From Actinocorallia herbida (GTDB taxonomy: Bacteria; Actinomycetota; Actinomycetes; Streptosporangiales; Streptosporangiaceae), in the NCBI RefSeq assembly GCF_003751225.1, contig NZ_RJKE01000001.1:1-64000 (forward strand): a DNA stretch of 64,000 nucleotides. The letters run 5' to 3'. A model generated the notes under the pieces. The model was given only the letters and a program-made list of their open reading frames with translations. It ran no database searches and was not told the origin of the DNA. Both the position numbers and the translations under genes were made by a program. Below, piece by piece: positions 1-7,592 of this stretch; the first letter of the stretch is position 1, and each line of letters begins with the position of its first letter.

Positions 1-102
1 TCGGTCACCGCCCCGGACTCGCCACCGGACGCTGACGTCGTGGCGGTCGCAGCCGCACGGGCCGGATCCGTGGCAGCGGCCGGTCCTCGCAGTCGCCGCA
101 GG

Positions 103-1218
103 TCACGTCGTAGTAGCCGTTTGGAGGATCTTGCTTTGGTGGTTTAACGACGGACACCTGTTCCGGCCGGGGTCCGCGTCAGTGCGGCGTTGACGATCTT
201 CCGCATGCGCAGGGTCCGGCCTTGCTCCGGAAATTCGAGGTCCTGGCCCTCGGTTCCCTCCTGCACCGGGCCAGTTCCGCACACGGACGTAACGCTCAGC
301 CCCGCTCGATCGCGAAGCTCCCGGGGCGGGAAGCGGCTGGTGTGGAACGGCGCGGGTTCCGCCTCGTGGCGACGCGGGGCCAGGCCGCGGGCAACGCTGG
401 CTCCGCCGCCGGGCGAGGTAGTCGTGGGCGACGCAGTCGTCGGCCTCGCACTGGTACATGTCGTCGTCGGTCATGTCGGGCTCGGCGCAGCGGCAGACCG
501 CAGCGTTCGTGGCTGCGGTCACTTGCCAGCTCCGTTCCGCGCGATGAGGGTGAACTGGCCGTGGATTTCCTCGGCGTCGCCGGGTCGGCCAGTTCTCGCC
601 GTCAGGGTTGATCAGGGTGTTCGGCGCGGTGCACCGCCACTCGGTGTTGTTCTCGTCCGTCACGACGTCGTTGGTGCGGATGTCGCTGGCCTTGATGGGG
701 CGGGGCAGCGTTTCGGTCGTGGTGCCGCAGTCGAGGCCCGGGGCCTTGTTCCCGGTCTGGGCTTTGCGGAACTCGGCGATGTGCTCCTCGGCGCACTCGA
801 CCAGGCCGGTCCCGGCGTGGAACAAGGCGCTGCCGATCTGCTCGATCAGGTGCCCGCACACGGAGCAGGCGGGATTGCCCGAGACGCTTTCTCCTCCGAG
901 CGTGGCAGTCGGTGCAGGAGGAAGCGAGACCGTGGCGGGGACGTCTCCGCAGGTGAGCGGCGGAAGCTCGAAGTTCATCTCCGAGGCGAGGAGCTGGAGG
1001 GCGCGGATTCGGAGCGGCAGGGCGACGGCGTTGAGCGCGAGGCAGTTCTCGGCGTCGGCGAGCTGCTTCTGCAACTGGTCGATCTGCGCTTTCAGCAGGG
1101 GGACGTCACGGGTCGCGCGCTGGACGGAGTCCTGGGTCGTCGCGATCGCGGCGTGCTCGCTGCGGAAGTAGGCGATCTGCTCAGCGGTGACGCTGACGGC
1201 GGGGTCTACCATGGTCAT
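103..1218 (-). CDS. Coiled-coil, possible zinc-binding protein; C-terminus frameshifted
   Basis: The ATG at 1218 overlaps the stop of the preceding gene (ATGA) and follows a GAAGGGATC-like ribosome site. Residues ~20-60 form a predicted coiled coil (VPLLKAQIDQLQKQLADAE). A CSVCGH pair and later Cys/His residues could bind zinc. The open frame runs to 103, but beyond about residue 212 (after GENWP) it turns into Arg-rich shadow sequence. One frame over, DAEEIHGQFTLIARNGAGK ends in a TGA at 519-521 that overlaps the next GTG start. The original gene was therefore probably 519-1218 with a one-base shift near 580. It is the penultimate visible gene of the leftward element operon. Function is unknown. 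Confidence 0.5.
   Translation of the reverse strand: MTMVDPAVSVTAEQIAYFRSEHAAIATTQDSVQRATRDVPLLKAQIDQLQKQLADAENCLALNAVALPLRIRALQLLASEMNFELPPLTCGDVPATVSLPPAPTATLGGESVSGNPACSVCGHLIEQIGSALFHAGTGLVECAEEHIAEFRKAQTGNKAPGLDCGTTTETLPRPIKASDIRTNDVVTDENNTEWRCTAPNTLINPDGENWPTRRRRGNPRPVHPHRAERSWQVTAATNAAVCRCAEPDMTDDDMYQCEADDCVAHDYLARRRSQRCPRPGPASPRGGTRAVPHQPLPAPGASRSSGAERYVRVRNWPGAGGNRGPGPRISGARPDPAHAEDRQRRTDADPGRNRCPSLNHQSKILQTATTT
144..522 (-). pseudogene. Small Cys-rich protein, apparently frameshifted
   Basis: A GTG start at 522 overlaps a TGA (GTGA) of the upstream reading frame and gives a Cys-containing N-terminus (CRCAEPD, QCEADDC). After about 40 residues this frame becomes Arg/Pro-rich and shadow-like. 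The +1 frame becomes natural, ending in a stretch like LEFPEQGRTLRMRKIVNAAL and a TAA at 144-146. I infer a one-base indel near 390-400, either real decay or a sequence error. Below 144 another Cys-rich piece (VTCGDCED, then HGSGPCGCD one frame over) suggests a third frameshifted small zinc protein running to the left edge. Function is unknown. Confidence 0.35.
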
Positions 1219-1679
1219 GTTCGTGATCCCTTCTTCAGGGGAGCCGGGGCCTGGCGGGCGCAATCGCCGGGCCTTTTGGCGTTGTGGGGGTGGTGCGGGC
1301 GGCGCGGCGGGCGCTCATCCGGTTGAGGGCGCTGCCGGTCGGTCGGGGCCGTCCAGGCGTGCAGCCCGGGGATCGCCGAGTAGCGGATGCCGTGCCCGGT
1401 CTGCGCGTAGCCGCACCAGCCGCAGCCGTTCACGGCGGGGGCAACCGTCGCGGCGGGCTGCGTGTCCCACCAGTTGAGAAGTTCGCGGGCCGCGTCGAGC
1501 CGGACCGCGTCGGCGGACACCTCGGTGTCGGGGACGACGACCGCCGTGGTGTCGAACTTGGCGGCGACGAACGCGGCGAACCGGTCGGCGATCTCCCGTT
1601 CGACGAAGCGCCCGTAGGCGTAGCCGGTCTCCCCTCCGGGGACGACGACAGCCCAGGGCCCGAGCTCGGTGGCGCTCAT
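1215..1679 (-). CDS. Hypothetical protein with CGWCG motif
   Basis: A 154-aa protein whose ATG (1679) overlaps the TGA of the exonuclease gene (ATGA) and whose own stop overlaps the next start, so it is translationally coupled on both sides. The N-terminal ~75 residues look folded (GYAYGRFVEREIADRFAAFV). A CGWCGY element followed by GHGIRYSAIPGLHAW could be a small Cys/His metal site. The C-terminus is Arg/Pro/His-rich and probably disordered. I do not recognise the family. Its place in a nuclease operon suggests a phage-type DNA-metabolism accessory role, which is inference. Confidence 0.65.
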   Translation of the reverse strand: MSATELGPWAVVVPGGETGYAYGRFVEREIADRFAAFVAAKFDTTAVVVPDTEVSADAVRLDAARELLNWWDTQPAATVAPAVNGCGWCGYAQTGHGIRYSAIPGLHAWTAPTDRQRPQPDERPPRRPHHPHNAKRPGDCARQAPAPLKKGSRT

Positions 1680-2509
1680 GCCTTCACCGCGGCGGGCTTG
1701 TAGGGGCGCATCGGCCACAGGCCGTCGGCGTCGCAGGGCTTGCCCTGCTTCGCGAAGTGGTCGCGGAGTTCGGCGTCCTGCTTGCGCTTGGCCTTGATCT
1801 GGGCCTGGTGCAGCTGGACCAAGTCGATCTCGGTGAGCCGCTGGTAGTTGCGGTGCAGGTCCCGCGCCGCTTGGTCCGAGGTTTGCTTCTTGCTGTTCTG
1901 GACGTGCGGGAACTGGAGGAAGAACTCGACGGGCTTGCTTCCCCACGTGACCATCTGCCAGGCGATCCGGCAGGACGCGAGGGCATCGGCACCGGCGTCG
2001 TGCGCGTTGTCGAGCCGGACACCGTAGTGCTTGGCCATCGCGCCGAGCTTCCTGCCTCCGCTGTTCTTAGTCGGCCGCCACGGATCGCACAGCTTGTCGA
2101 GGACGTAGACGTCGACGACGGGGCCGATCGCGCGGCCGAGACGGGCGTCGAGTGTGCGGAGCCCGTGGCGGCGCAGCTCGCGGTCGAACAGGGTGAAGTC
2201 GTAGGCGAGGTTCATGCCGACGATGGGGGTGCCGCCGGCCATGGCCGAGGACAGCTCGTCGGCGTAGTGCTCCAGGACCTTCTTCGGGTCGAGGCCTTCG
2301 GCACGCATCCGCTCGGTGGTGATGCCGTGGATGGCGGAGGCACCCTCGGGGATGTCGACTCCGGCGTTGATGAGCTGGACGTCCTGGGTGGTGGTGCGGT
2401 TGCGGGCGTCGGCCATGACCTGGGCGATCTGCACGATCCGCGCGGTCTCGACGTCGACAGACGTGGTTTCGGTGTCGAAGCCGAACATCGTCTCGGCGAT
2501 CCAGCTCAT
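1676..2509 (-). CDS. DnaQ-like DEDD 3'-5' exonuclease
   Basis: A 277-aa protein beginning with the Exo I motif FDTETT (Asp12, Glu14), followed by a central Exo II-like segment (GMNLAYDFTLFDREL) and an Exo III segment with HDAGADALAS. This is the order of DEDDh exonucleases of the DNA polymerase III epsilon family. These remove nucleotides from DNA 3' ends using two metal ions. The C-terminal ~80 residues are basic and helical and lack a recognised domain. A clear AGGAGG precedes the ATG. It follows the recombination-type nuclease genes in the same leftward operon, but a hairpin at 2561-2583 may partly uncouple it. Confidence 0.85.
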   Translation of the reverse strand: MSWIAETMFGFDTETTSVDVETARIVQIAQVMADARNRTTTQDVQLINAGVDIPEGASAIHGITTERMRAEGLDPKKVLEHYADELSSAMAGGTPIVGMNLAYDFTLFDRELRRHGLRTLDARLGRAIGPVVDVYVLDKLCDPWRPTKNSGGRKLGAMAKHYGVRLDNAHDAGADALASCRIAWQMVTWGSKPVEFFLQFPHVQNSKKQTSDQAARDLHRNYQRLTEIDLVQLHQAQIKAKRKQDAELRDHFAKQGKPCDADGLWPMRPYKPAAVKA

Positions 2510-2560
2510 CGGTCCTCCTGCAGGGTGGGGGCCTGCTCGTGGTCGGGGGTGGCTCCCCGG

Positions 2561-2583
2561 GCCGGGCTCGTGGTGAGCCCGGC
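2561..2583 (-). terminator. Hairpin between Gp3-like and exonuclease genes
   Basis: A perfect 9-bp inverted repeat (GCCGGGCTC / GAGCCCGGC) with a 5-nt loop lies in the 101-bp gap between the two genes. There is no U-tract, so it may act as an attenuator or RNA-processing site rather than a strong terminator. Confidence 0.5.
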
Positions 2584-2610
2584 GGGAGCGTGCGGGGGAA
2601 CGTCAACGGC

Positions 2611-3924
2611 CTAGAAGGGCGGCTCGTCGTGCGCCGGGGCGGGCGGCAGCGGCACCTCGTCGACGGCCGGGGCGGAGTACTCACCGGAGCGAATGGCGTC
2701 GAGGAACTCGGCGAGGTCGAGCGCAGTGGCCTGGTGCGGCGGAACTCCGTACCTGCCGGTGAAGGCCTTCTCGCAGTCGCTGGTGCGGTCGCCCGGCCAC
2801 GCCGGGACGATCTGCTGCCACAGCTCCTGCGGGCTCGCGGTAACGGGCGGCCGGGCGGGCTGCATGGGCTCGGACGAGACCGGCGTCGAGGGCGCGGACA
2901 GGAAGGTGCGGCGGCCGGTGAACGCCCCGGAGACGTCGGACCCGTCCTCCAAGTTCTCGGCGAACCCGGCGGCACGCGCCGCGGTGAGCGCCACCGACAA
3001 CTCCTCCAGCGTCTTGGCCGACATCGCGGCCATGAGGTGCGGCTTGACCAGCTCCTGGGACCGCTCGCGGGCCGCCTGCTCGACCGGGGCGCTGGGGACG
3101 CCAGCGGCCTTCGCCCGCTCCCACAGCACCTTGATCTCCGCGCGGGATTCGGCGCGGGCGATCATCGCCGGGAAGTCCGACGAGGTCGGGGACTCGATCG
3201 CGGGCTTCTCCCCGGTGGCGACGGCGCGCGCACGGTCGGCCTCGATCGCCTTCGTGGAGATCGCGCCCTCGCCCGCGAGGAGCTGGGCGGGAGAGACGGC
3301 CACGTCGATCTTCGGGACCATGAACTCGGCGACCTTGCCGTCGGCGCGGGTGACGCGCTTGAGCTCCATCGTCAGCCAGGCGTCGACATAGCCGCTGGTC
3401 TGGGCGAGGAAATCCGCGACCATCGGCAGCTCGACCGCGGCGTAGTAGCCGTGGGTGGTGAGCAGCCACACGCCGAGGCCCGGCACGTCGCGGAGCATCA
3501 CGTTGAGGCGGGTGGTGATCTGGCACGCCCGGTTCTCCGGGTCGCACATACACGGCTTGTCGGACTTCTGCTCGATCTGGCCGTCACAGCGGCGCTCGCA
3601 GCGGCTGCCCCGGTACAGCTCGAAGTACTGGGTGACGGCGTTGCGCGGCGGGATGATGACGGGGATGCGGTCGGTGTCGGTGTAGACCTCCCACTCCTGA
3701 GGTCCGCCGTTCGGCGGCGTCCAGGGCTGGACCGTCCCGCCATACAGGGCGGCGATGGGCTCGAGGGTGGCGCGGGACGCGGCGGTGAGGCGAAACTGCT
3801 GGAGCTTCTCGGGCCGGAGGATCGCCTTGCCTGTCTTCGCGGAGGTCCGGCCGGTGTCGACGGTGTGGCCGATCCGGATCTCGCCGAGCTGCCGCATCCG
3901 CATCTGCAGACCGATGATGGACAT
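2611..3924 (-). CDS. phiC31 Gp3-like (recombination directionality factor family) protein
   Basis: A 437-aa protein. The first ~250 residues match the actinophage/ICE family related to phiC31 Gp3: an IIGLQMRMRQLGEIRIG start, RPEKLQQFRLT, LYGGTVQPW, a Cys cluster (CERRCDG, CMCD, C) and LRDVPGLGVWLLTT. In phiC31 the family acts as the directionality factor for a serine integrase. Here the visible integrase is a tyrosine recombinase, so the role may be general DNA metabolism; this is inference. The C-terminal ~170 residues are Ala/Glu-rich and probably helical. The ATG at 3924 follows the nuclease stop by 2 nt, indicating coupled translation. Assignment is from remembered family features, not a search. 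Confidence 0.65.
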   Translation of the reverse strand: MSIIGLQMRMRQLGEIRIGHTVDTGRTSAKTGKAILRPEKLQQFRLTAASRATLEPIAALYGGTVQPWTPPNGGPQEWEVYTDTDRIPVIIPPRNAVTQYFELYRGSRCERRCDGQIEQKSDKPCMCDPENRACQITTRLNVMLRDVPGLGVWLLTTHGYYAAVELPMVADFLAQTSGYVDAWLTMELKRVTRADGKVAEFMVPKIDVAVSPAQLLAGEGAISTKAIEADRARAVATGEKPAIESPTSSDFPAMIARAESRAEIKVLWERAKAAGVPSAPVEQAARERSQELVKPHLMAAMSAKTLEELSVALTAARAAGFAENLEDGSDVSGAFTGRRTFLSAPSTPVSSEPMQPARPPVTASPQELWQQIVPAWPGDRTSDCEKAFTGRYGVPPHQATALDLAEFLDAIRSGEYSAPAVDEVPLPPAPAHDEPPF

Positions 3925-3926
3925 GG

Positions 3927-5240
3927 TCAGGCCGCCTTTCGCACGGTGGGGAGCTGGAGGGCGTTGCCGACGACGCCCTTGGAGGGGCCGGTGGCCCAGT
4001 CGGCGACACCGCGGATGAACTTGAAGGCCTCGAACACCTCGTCGCCGCAGTTCACGGGGTAGAGGCGGTAGCCCTCGGGACGCAGGTGCAGGACGACACC
4101 GACGCTGTGCCGCGCGGGCATGACGACGCGGGTGCCGTCGCGGAGCCACCCGTACTTGGCCTTGCGGTAGGCGGACATCTGGACGCCGGCCTCGGGGTAG
4201 ACGCCGTAGACGTCGCCGCTGGAGGTGCGCTCGTCGAGTTCGCCGCCGGTCTTGGTGTCTCCGAGGATGTCCTCGTCGGGATGGCAGCCGAGGGCGGCGG
4301 CGAGGAGCGGGCTCTTGAGGAGGTAGTCCAGGGTTCCGGCGAACCGTTCGTCGTAGTCGGCGACGACCATCTCCGAGGCGGTGAAGGTGACCTGCCAGTC
4401 CTGCACGAACTGCTCGAAGTGCTCCAGGTAGGGCCGCATCTCCGGGTCGTTGCGGATGGCCTCGGGGATGGGCTGCTTGAGGATCTTCGTCTCGATGATC
4501 TTGTGGGCGGCGTCGCCGATGTGCCCGCGCTCGTCCTTCTTCCGGACGTGGGCCTTGCGCAGCCAGTCGTACGCCTCCTTGCGGGCGTCGGGGTCGAAGC
4601 TGGCGCGGTTCAGCTTGGGCAGGTTGTCGAGCGCGGTCTCGGCGACGAGGTTTCCGGCCCAGAAGGTCAGCGCAGGCTTGGGCATGCCGTGGCCGATGAT
4701 CGTGGTGACCGAGCGGAGCTGGTCGTCGGTGATCGGGCAGGTGTAGTAGCCGTTGCGGGCGCGGCGGGGAATCCGGGCTGCGCCGATCTTCGTGCCGGAG
4801 CCGGTGCAGCGGACGGGGCTGCCGTGCTTGCGGAGCCCGCCGTCCTTGTTGACCGGGACGTCGGGCTTTCCACAGGTGGGGCAGGGGGCGTTGGCCGGGA
4901 GGTCGTCGGACAAAGGCACCTCCGTGAGGTGGCTCGGTGCGGTGACTCCGGCCCCGGTGGGGGCTGCCTTCCGCACGACGTAGGGGGTCAGGGCGGCGGC
5001 GCGGGCCGGGGTCACCTGGGCGGAGACGAGGTCGCCGCGCTCGAACCTGGGCTCCAGCTGGTCGCCGTAGGCACCGTCCGTCGCGACGCCGAACGCGTAG
5101 CGGGTGCTGTTGTCGATCCAGGTGGGGTCGGAGACGAGACGCCAGGTGACGGGCTCACCGGTCTTCGGGTGCGCGGAGATGAGGTCACCGAAGCGCAGGT
5201 GCTCGGCGGGGACGTTGCCGATGGTCTGGAGTGCGCTCAC
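3927..5240 (-). CDS. RecB-like PD-(D/E)XK nuclease with N-terminal zinc module
   Basis: A 437-aa protein. An N-terminal ~80-residue module (LRFGDLISAHPKTGEPVTWR) is followed by a Cys/His segment (CPTCGKP, then LRKHGSPVRCTGSG) typical of actinophage proteins. The C-terminal ~290 residues have the signature order of Cas4/RecB-type phage exonucleases: VTTIIGHGMPKPALTFWA, RGHIGDAAH, FAGTLDYLL, DILGDTKTG and VQMSAYRKAK. These supply the PD-(D/E)XK metal site. The likely role is 5'-3' resection for element replication or recombination. The GTG start at 5240 overlaps the upstream TGA (GTGA), and the Gp3-like gene follows immediately. Confidence 0.85.
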   Translation of the reverse strand: MSALQTIGNVPAEHLRFGDLISAHPKTGEPVTWRLVSDPTWIDNSTRYAFGVATDGAYGDQLEPRFERGDLVSAQVTPARAAALTPYVVRKAAPTGAGVTAPSHLTEVPLSDDLPANAPCPTCGKPDVPVNKDGGLRKHGSPVRCTGSGTKIGAARIPRRARNGYYTCPITDDQLRSVTTIIGHGMPKPALTFWAGNLVAETALDNLPKLNRASFDPDARKEAYDWLRKAHVRKKDERGHIGDAAHKIIETKILKQPIPEAIRNDPEMRPYLEHFEQFVQDWQVTFTASEMVVADYDERFAGTLDYLLKSPLLAAALGCHPDEDILGDTKTGGELDERTSSGDVYGVYPEAGVQMSAYRKAKYGWLRDGTRVVMPARHSVGVVLHLRPEGYRLYPVNCGDEVFEAFKFIRGVADWATGPSKGVVGNALQLPTVRKAA

Positions 5241-5605
5241 TGGGGCACCCCCGTCAGAAAGTCGAGCACCGCGGTGACCTCGTGCTCATCGCCGTGCGCT
5301 ACGTGCATGGACAGCACGTCGAGCTGCTCGAGGGCGCGCGGGGAGTCGGTGCCGAGGTGGCCGCAGTACAGGTCGCAGAGGGACGCCCATGCCTCGGTCC
5401 GGAACGGGTGGGTGGGCAGTACGGCGACGTCGACGAAGTGGGCGCGCCGCAGCCGGTATGCCTCGCGGACGGCGTCCACGATCGAGCTGCCCTTGATCAC
5501 GAGGGCCAGGACGCCGCGGCATTCGTGGTCGAGCAGCAGGGCCGGAGCCTCGCCCAGGACTGACGTGGTCGGGTCGACGGCGGCAACGAGCCGGTTCCGG
5601 ATCAT
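5237..5605 (-). CDS. Hypothetical protein
   Basis: A 122-aa protein starting at an ATG (5605) that overlaps the TGA of the membrane-protein gene and ending in overlap with the nuclease start. The composition is balanced, with predicted mixed alpha/beta structure (LDHECRGVLALVIKGSSIVD, RRAHFVDVAVLPTHPF). No family is recognised. Operon position suggests a small accessory protein of the DNA-processing module. Confidence 0.65.
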   Translation of the reverse strand: MIRNRLVAAVDPTTSVLGEAPALLLDHECRGVLALVIKGSSIVDAVREAYRLRRAHFVDVAVLPTHPFRTEAWASLCDLYCGHLGTDSPRALEQLDVLSMHVAHGDEHEVTAVLDFLTGVPQ

Positions 5606-5889
5606 CGGGCCGCACCCCCGCGCAGGAGCTGGAGTTCGGTGAGCAGGTCGGCGAGGACCTCGCGGATGCGGGCGCCTCCGTCGGGCTGCTCCCACCACGC
5701 CCAGGTGACGGCGGCGGCGAACAGGGCGGCGAGCGCGGCGAGCAAGGCGTCGTCGGCGAGGACGAGGGCGGCGGCCGCGATCCAGCACGCGGCGGCGGTC
5801 CGGCCGAGGAAGTGGTGGAGGCTGGCGGCGGTGTCGGCGAAGACGATCAGCGCGGCCGCGGCGAGGGCGAGGGCGTAGGCGAAGATCAC
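5602..5889 (-). CDS. Small membrane protein
   Basis: A 95-aa protein with two or three hydrophobic helices (IFAYALALAAAALIVFA, ACWIAAAALVLADDALLAAL, LFAAAVTWAWW) and a charged tail. The GTG start at 5889 overlaps the preceding stop (GTGA) and its own stop overlaps the next ATG. No family is recognised. A holin-like or superinfection role is possible but not shown. Confidence 0.65.
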   Translation of the reverse strand: MIFAYALALAAAALIVFADTAASLHHFLGRTAAACWIAAAALVLADDALLAALAALFAAAVTWAWWEQPDGGARIREVLADLLTELQLLRGGAAR

Positions 5890-6242
5890 GCCGCCTCCCC
5901 GAGGAGCTTGGCGAGCAGGCCGTCGGCGTCGCGGGTGGAGGACTCGGCGACCTGGAGGTCGCGGTCGGTGCCGATGGTGTCGGGGGCGGCCTCGGACCAG
6001 TCCATGTCGCCGCTGTTCAGGGCGTCGGCCTTGACGCGAATCTCGCGCCAGTTCGCGAAGGCCTCGACGGCCTGGTCGATGGGGAGATGGTCGGCGATGC
6101 GGCCGAGGACCTTGCGGACGGCGTCGTCGGAGACGCCTTCCTCGTCGGCGAGCCAGACCGCGAGGTCGCGGCGGGCCTTCAGCGCGAGGTACGGGCCGAG
6201 CCGGGGGACGGCGTCCTGGGGACGGTTGGTACGGGGGTTCAT
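5886..6242 (-). CDS. Hypothetical helical protein, first gene of the leftward operon
   Basis: A 118-aa mostly helical protein. I chose the ATG at 6242 because AGGAG lies 6 nt upstream, although the frame is open further. A segment such as RRDLAVWLADEEGVSDDAVRKV could be helix-turn-helix-like, but no motif is convincing. It is the first gene after the hairpin behind the XRE-excisionase gene and is coupled to the membrane-protein gene by GTGA. Confidence 0.65.
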   Translation of the reverse strand: MNPRTNRPQDAVPRLGPYLALKARRDLAVWLADEEGVSDDAVRKVLGRIADHLPIDQAVEAFANWREIRVKADALNSGDMDWSEAAPDTIGTDRDLQVAESSTRDADGLLAKLLGEAA

Positions 6243-6298
6243 CGTCGCTCCTGGGGTTGCTAGGGTTTGCGGCGTGCGGCGCTCGTCGCTCCGCATCA

Positions 6299-6326
6299 GG
6301 CCCGGCGTGTTACAGCACGCTGGGCC
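6299..6326 (-). terminator. Hairpin downstream of the XRE-excisionase gene
   Basis: An 11-bp stem with one mismatch (GGCCCGGCGTG / CACGCTGGGCC) and a 6-nt loop lies 9 nt beyond the stop of the 6335-6808 gene. It probably separates that gene from the nuclease operon. Confidence 0.5.
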
Positions 6327-6334
6327 TTCGCCGT

Positions 6335-6808
6335 TTAAGGGGCCTTGGCCGTGGTCTTCCTGCTACGGCGTCGGTGGGCACGCTGAGCGTGCGTAAGCGC
6401 AGGCCGCCGAAAGGCCTGGATGATCTCGGCAATGTCCCGGTCCGAGAACCGGATCTCCTTGCCGAGCTTCGTGTGCGAGATCTCCTGAGCTCCGGCCTTG
6501 CGGCGCAGAGTCGTGGGTGACCAGGCGTTGCCCAGCCGCTCCGCGGTTTCCTCGGGCGTGTAGAGGCGCGCCGGCTCTTGTCGGTAGGCCTCCGGCAGCA
6601 CGTCGTTCAGCGTCAGGCCGAGAGCCGAGACGACCTTGTGCAGGACGTCGAGACCTGCCTGGCCCTTTTCGAGCTTGGTGACGCTGGCCGGGTTGACGCC
6701 CGCCTTGAGGCCGAGTTCGGTCTGGCTCATCCCCGCCGCGGTACGCGCAACGACGATGCGCATCGGGTCGAAGAGCCCGGGAGCGATCTCGTCTGTGGAA
6801 GTCGTCAC
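6335..6808 (-). CDS. XRE repressor fused to an excisionase-type HTH
   Basis: About 157 aa. Residues ~15-70 are an XRE/Cro HTH (RIVVARTAAGMSQTELGLKA, then NPASVTKLEKGQAGLD). Residues ~88-140 are a second winged-HTH of the excisionase/MerR type (LYTPEETAERL, SPTTLRRKAG, KEIRFSDRDIAEII). The tail is basic. Such an architecture could join repression with integrase directionality; this is inference. The GTG at 6808 is the preferred start. A TTG at 6823 and an ATG at 6763 are alternatives, and none has a strong ribosome site. It is transcribed divergently from another XRE gene across a repeat-rich control region. Confidence 0.75.
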   Translation of the reverse strand: MTTSTDEIAPGLFDPMRIVVARTAAGMSQTELGLKAGVNPASVTKLEKGQAGLDVLHKVVSALGLTLNDVLPEAYRQEPARLYTPEETAERLGNAWSPTTLRRKAGAQEISHTKLGKEIRFSDRDIAEIIQAFRRPALTHAQRAHRRRSRKTTAKAP

Positions 6809-6842
6809 AGGAGTAGACAACAGCAAACTGCCGGTTCTTGCA

Positions 6843-6949
6843 AGCAGGATCCGGCAGTATTTGGCAGTCTCACGGCTAGGTGAACGAAGTTCTGGTTACC
6901 GGCGGGGAACTTCCGTACAGTGGCGGCAGAATCTGGCAGGATTTGGCAG
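6843..6949. promoter_or_regulatory. Divergent control region with 10-bp-phased GGCAG repeats
   Basis: GGCAG occurs at 6853, 6863, 6925, 6935 and 6945, and AGCAG at 6843. Members of each cluster are exactly 10 bp apart. The two best-conserved units are GGCAGTATTTGGCAG (6853-6867) and GGCAGGATTTGGCAG (6935-6949). One helical turn per repeat on one DNA face suggests cooperative binding by one or both flanking XRE proteins. These are probably the lysogeny/excision operators. Confidence 0.65.
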
Positions 6950-6975
6950 AGCCACGTAGACGGGAACCCACGACC

Positions 6976-7467
6976 ATGACGACGGACCAACCGCCGCCAG
7001 ACGAGTCACGTGAAGATCCGTTTCCGGAAGCACTCCTGATCCGCCGGAGCCGGGACGCCGTGAACCTGACGCAAGCAGAAGCCGCGCGAAGAGCCGGAAC
7101 GAAGCTTGCTGAGCGGCGCTGGCGCCAGCTTGAAGAGGGCAAGGAACGCGCGCCCGACAAGACGTTGGCCCACATGGCAGCGGTCGTCGGGGTCTCACCC
7201 GAGGACCTGATCGCCGTCGACCGCCTCGAAGCGGCAGAGACGCTAAGGCGAATCCTCGCGCTCCGCATCGCTGAGGAGCCGCCGCCCGCGGCCGCCCCCA
7301 TCGACTTCCCGGAAGGCGTGAAGGGCGACCCGTTCTTCGAGTGGATCTGGCGGTTCGACGGGGTACCCGAGGCGGAGCGGCAGATGGCGATCCACGGCGT
7401 ACGCCTGTTCCGGAACCCGCCTGGATCGAGCGCCGGATACTCGCAAAGCGACCGCCGCAGAGCGTGA
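6976..7467 (+). CDS. XRE-family transcriptional regulator
   Basis: A 163-aa protein. Residues ~18-75 form an XRE-type HTH (LLIRRSRDAVNLTQAEAARR, then RRWRQLEEGKERAP and LAHMAAVVGVSPEDL). The remainder (VKGDPFFEWIWRFDGVPEAE) is unassigned. I take the ATG at 6976, although the frame is open back to 6880 through the operator cluster. It faces the XRE-excisionase fusion and probably forms the other half of the element's switch. Confidence 0.75.
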   Translation: MTTDQPPPDESREDPFPEALLIRRSRDAVNLTQAEAARRAGTKLAERRWRQLEEGKERAPDKTLAHMAAVVGVSPEDLIAVDRLEAAETLRRILALRIAEEPPPAAAPIDFPEGVKGDPFFEWIWRFDGVPEAERQMAIHGVRLFRNPPGSSAGYSQSDRRRA

Positions 7468-7498
7468 TCCGCTTCGTTGCGTTTGTGTAACGCGGACT

Positions 7499-7522
7499 GC
7501 GAATTCCTGTTCGATTCCTGCG
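7499..7522 (+). repeat. ATTCCTG direct repeat, left copy
   Basis: GCGAATTCCTGTTCGATTCCTG closely resembles 10075-10096 on the other side of the integrase gene and attachment core. The tandem ATTCCTG units 11 bp apart resemble arm-type recombinase sites. Function is inferred. Confidence 0.4.
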
Positions 7523-7592
7523 TGATGTGAGTGGATATAGGGAGCCACGAGGAGTCACTGGCCCAACTCGACGAAGACGTAGAGGACGGACA

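Noticed and set aside
2539-4062. 507-codon plus-strand frame opposite the Gp3-like gene
   Set aside because: Shadow frame with no ribosome site or recognisable motif.
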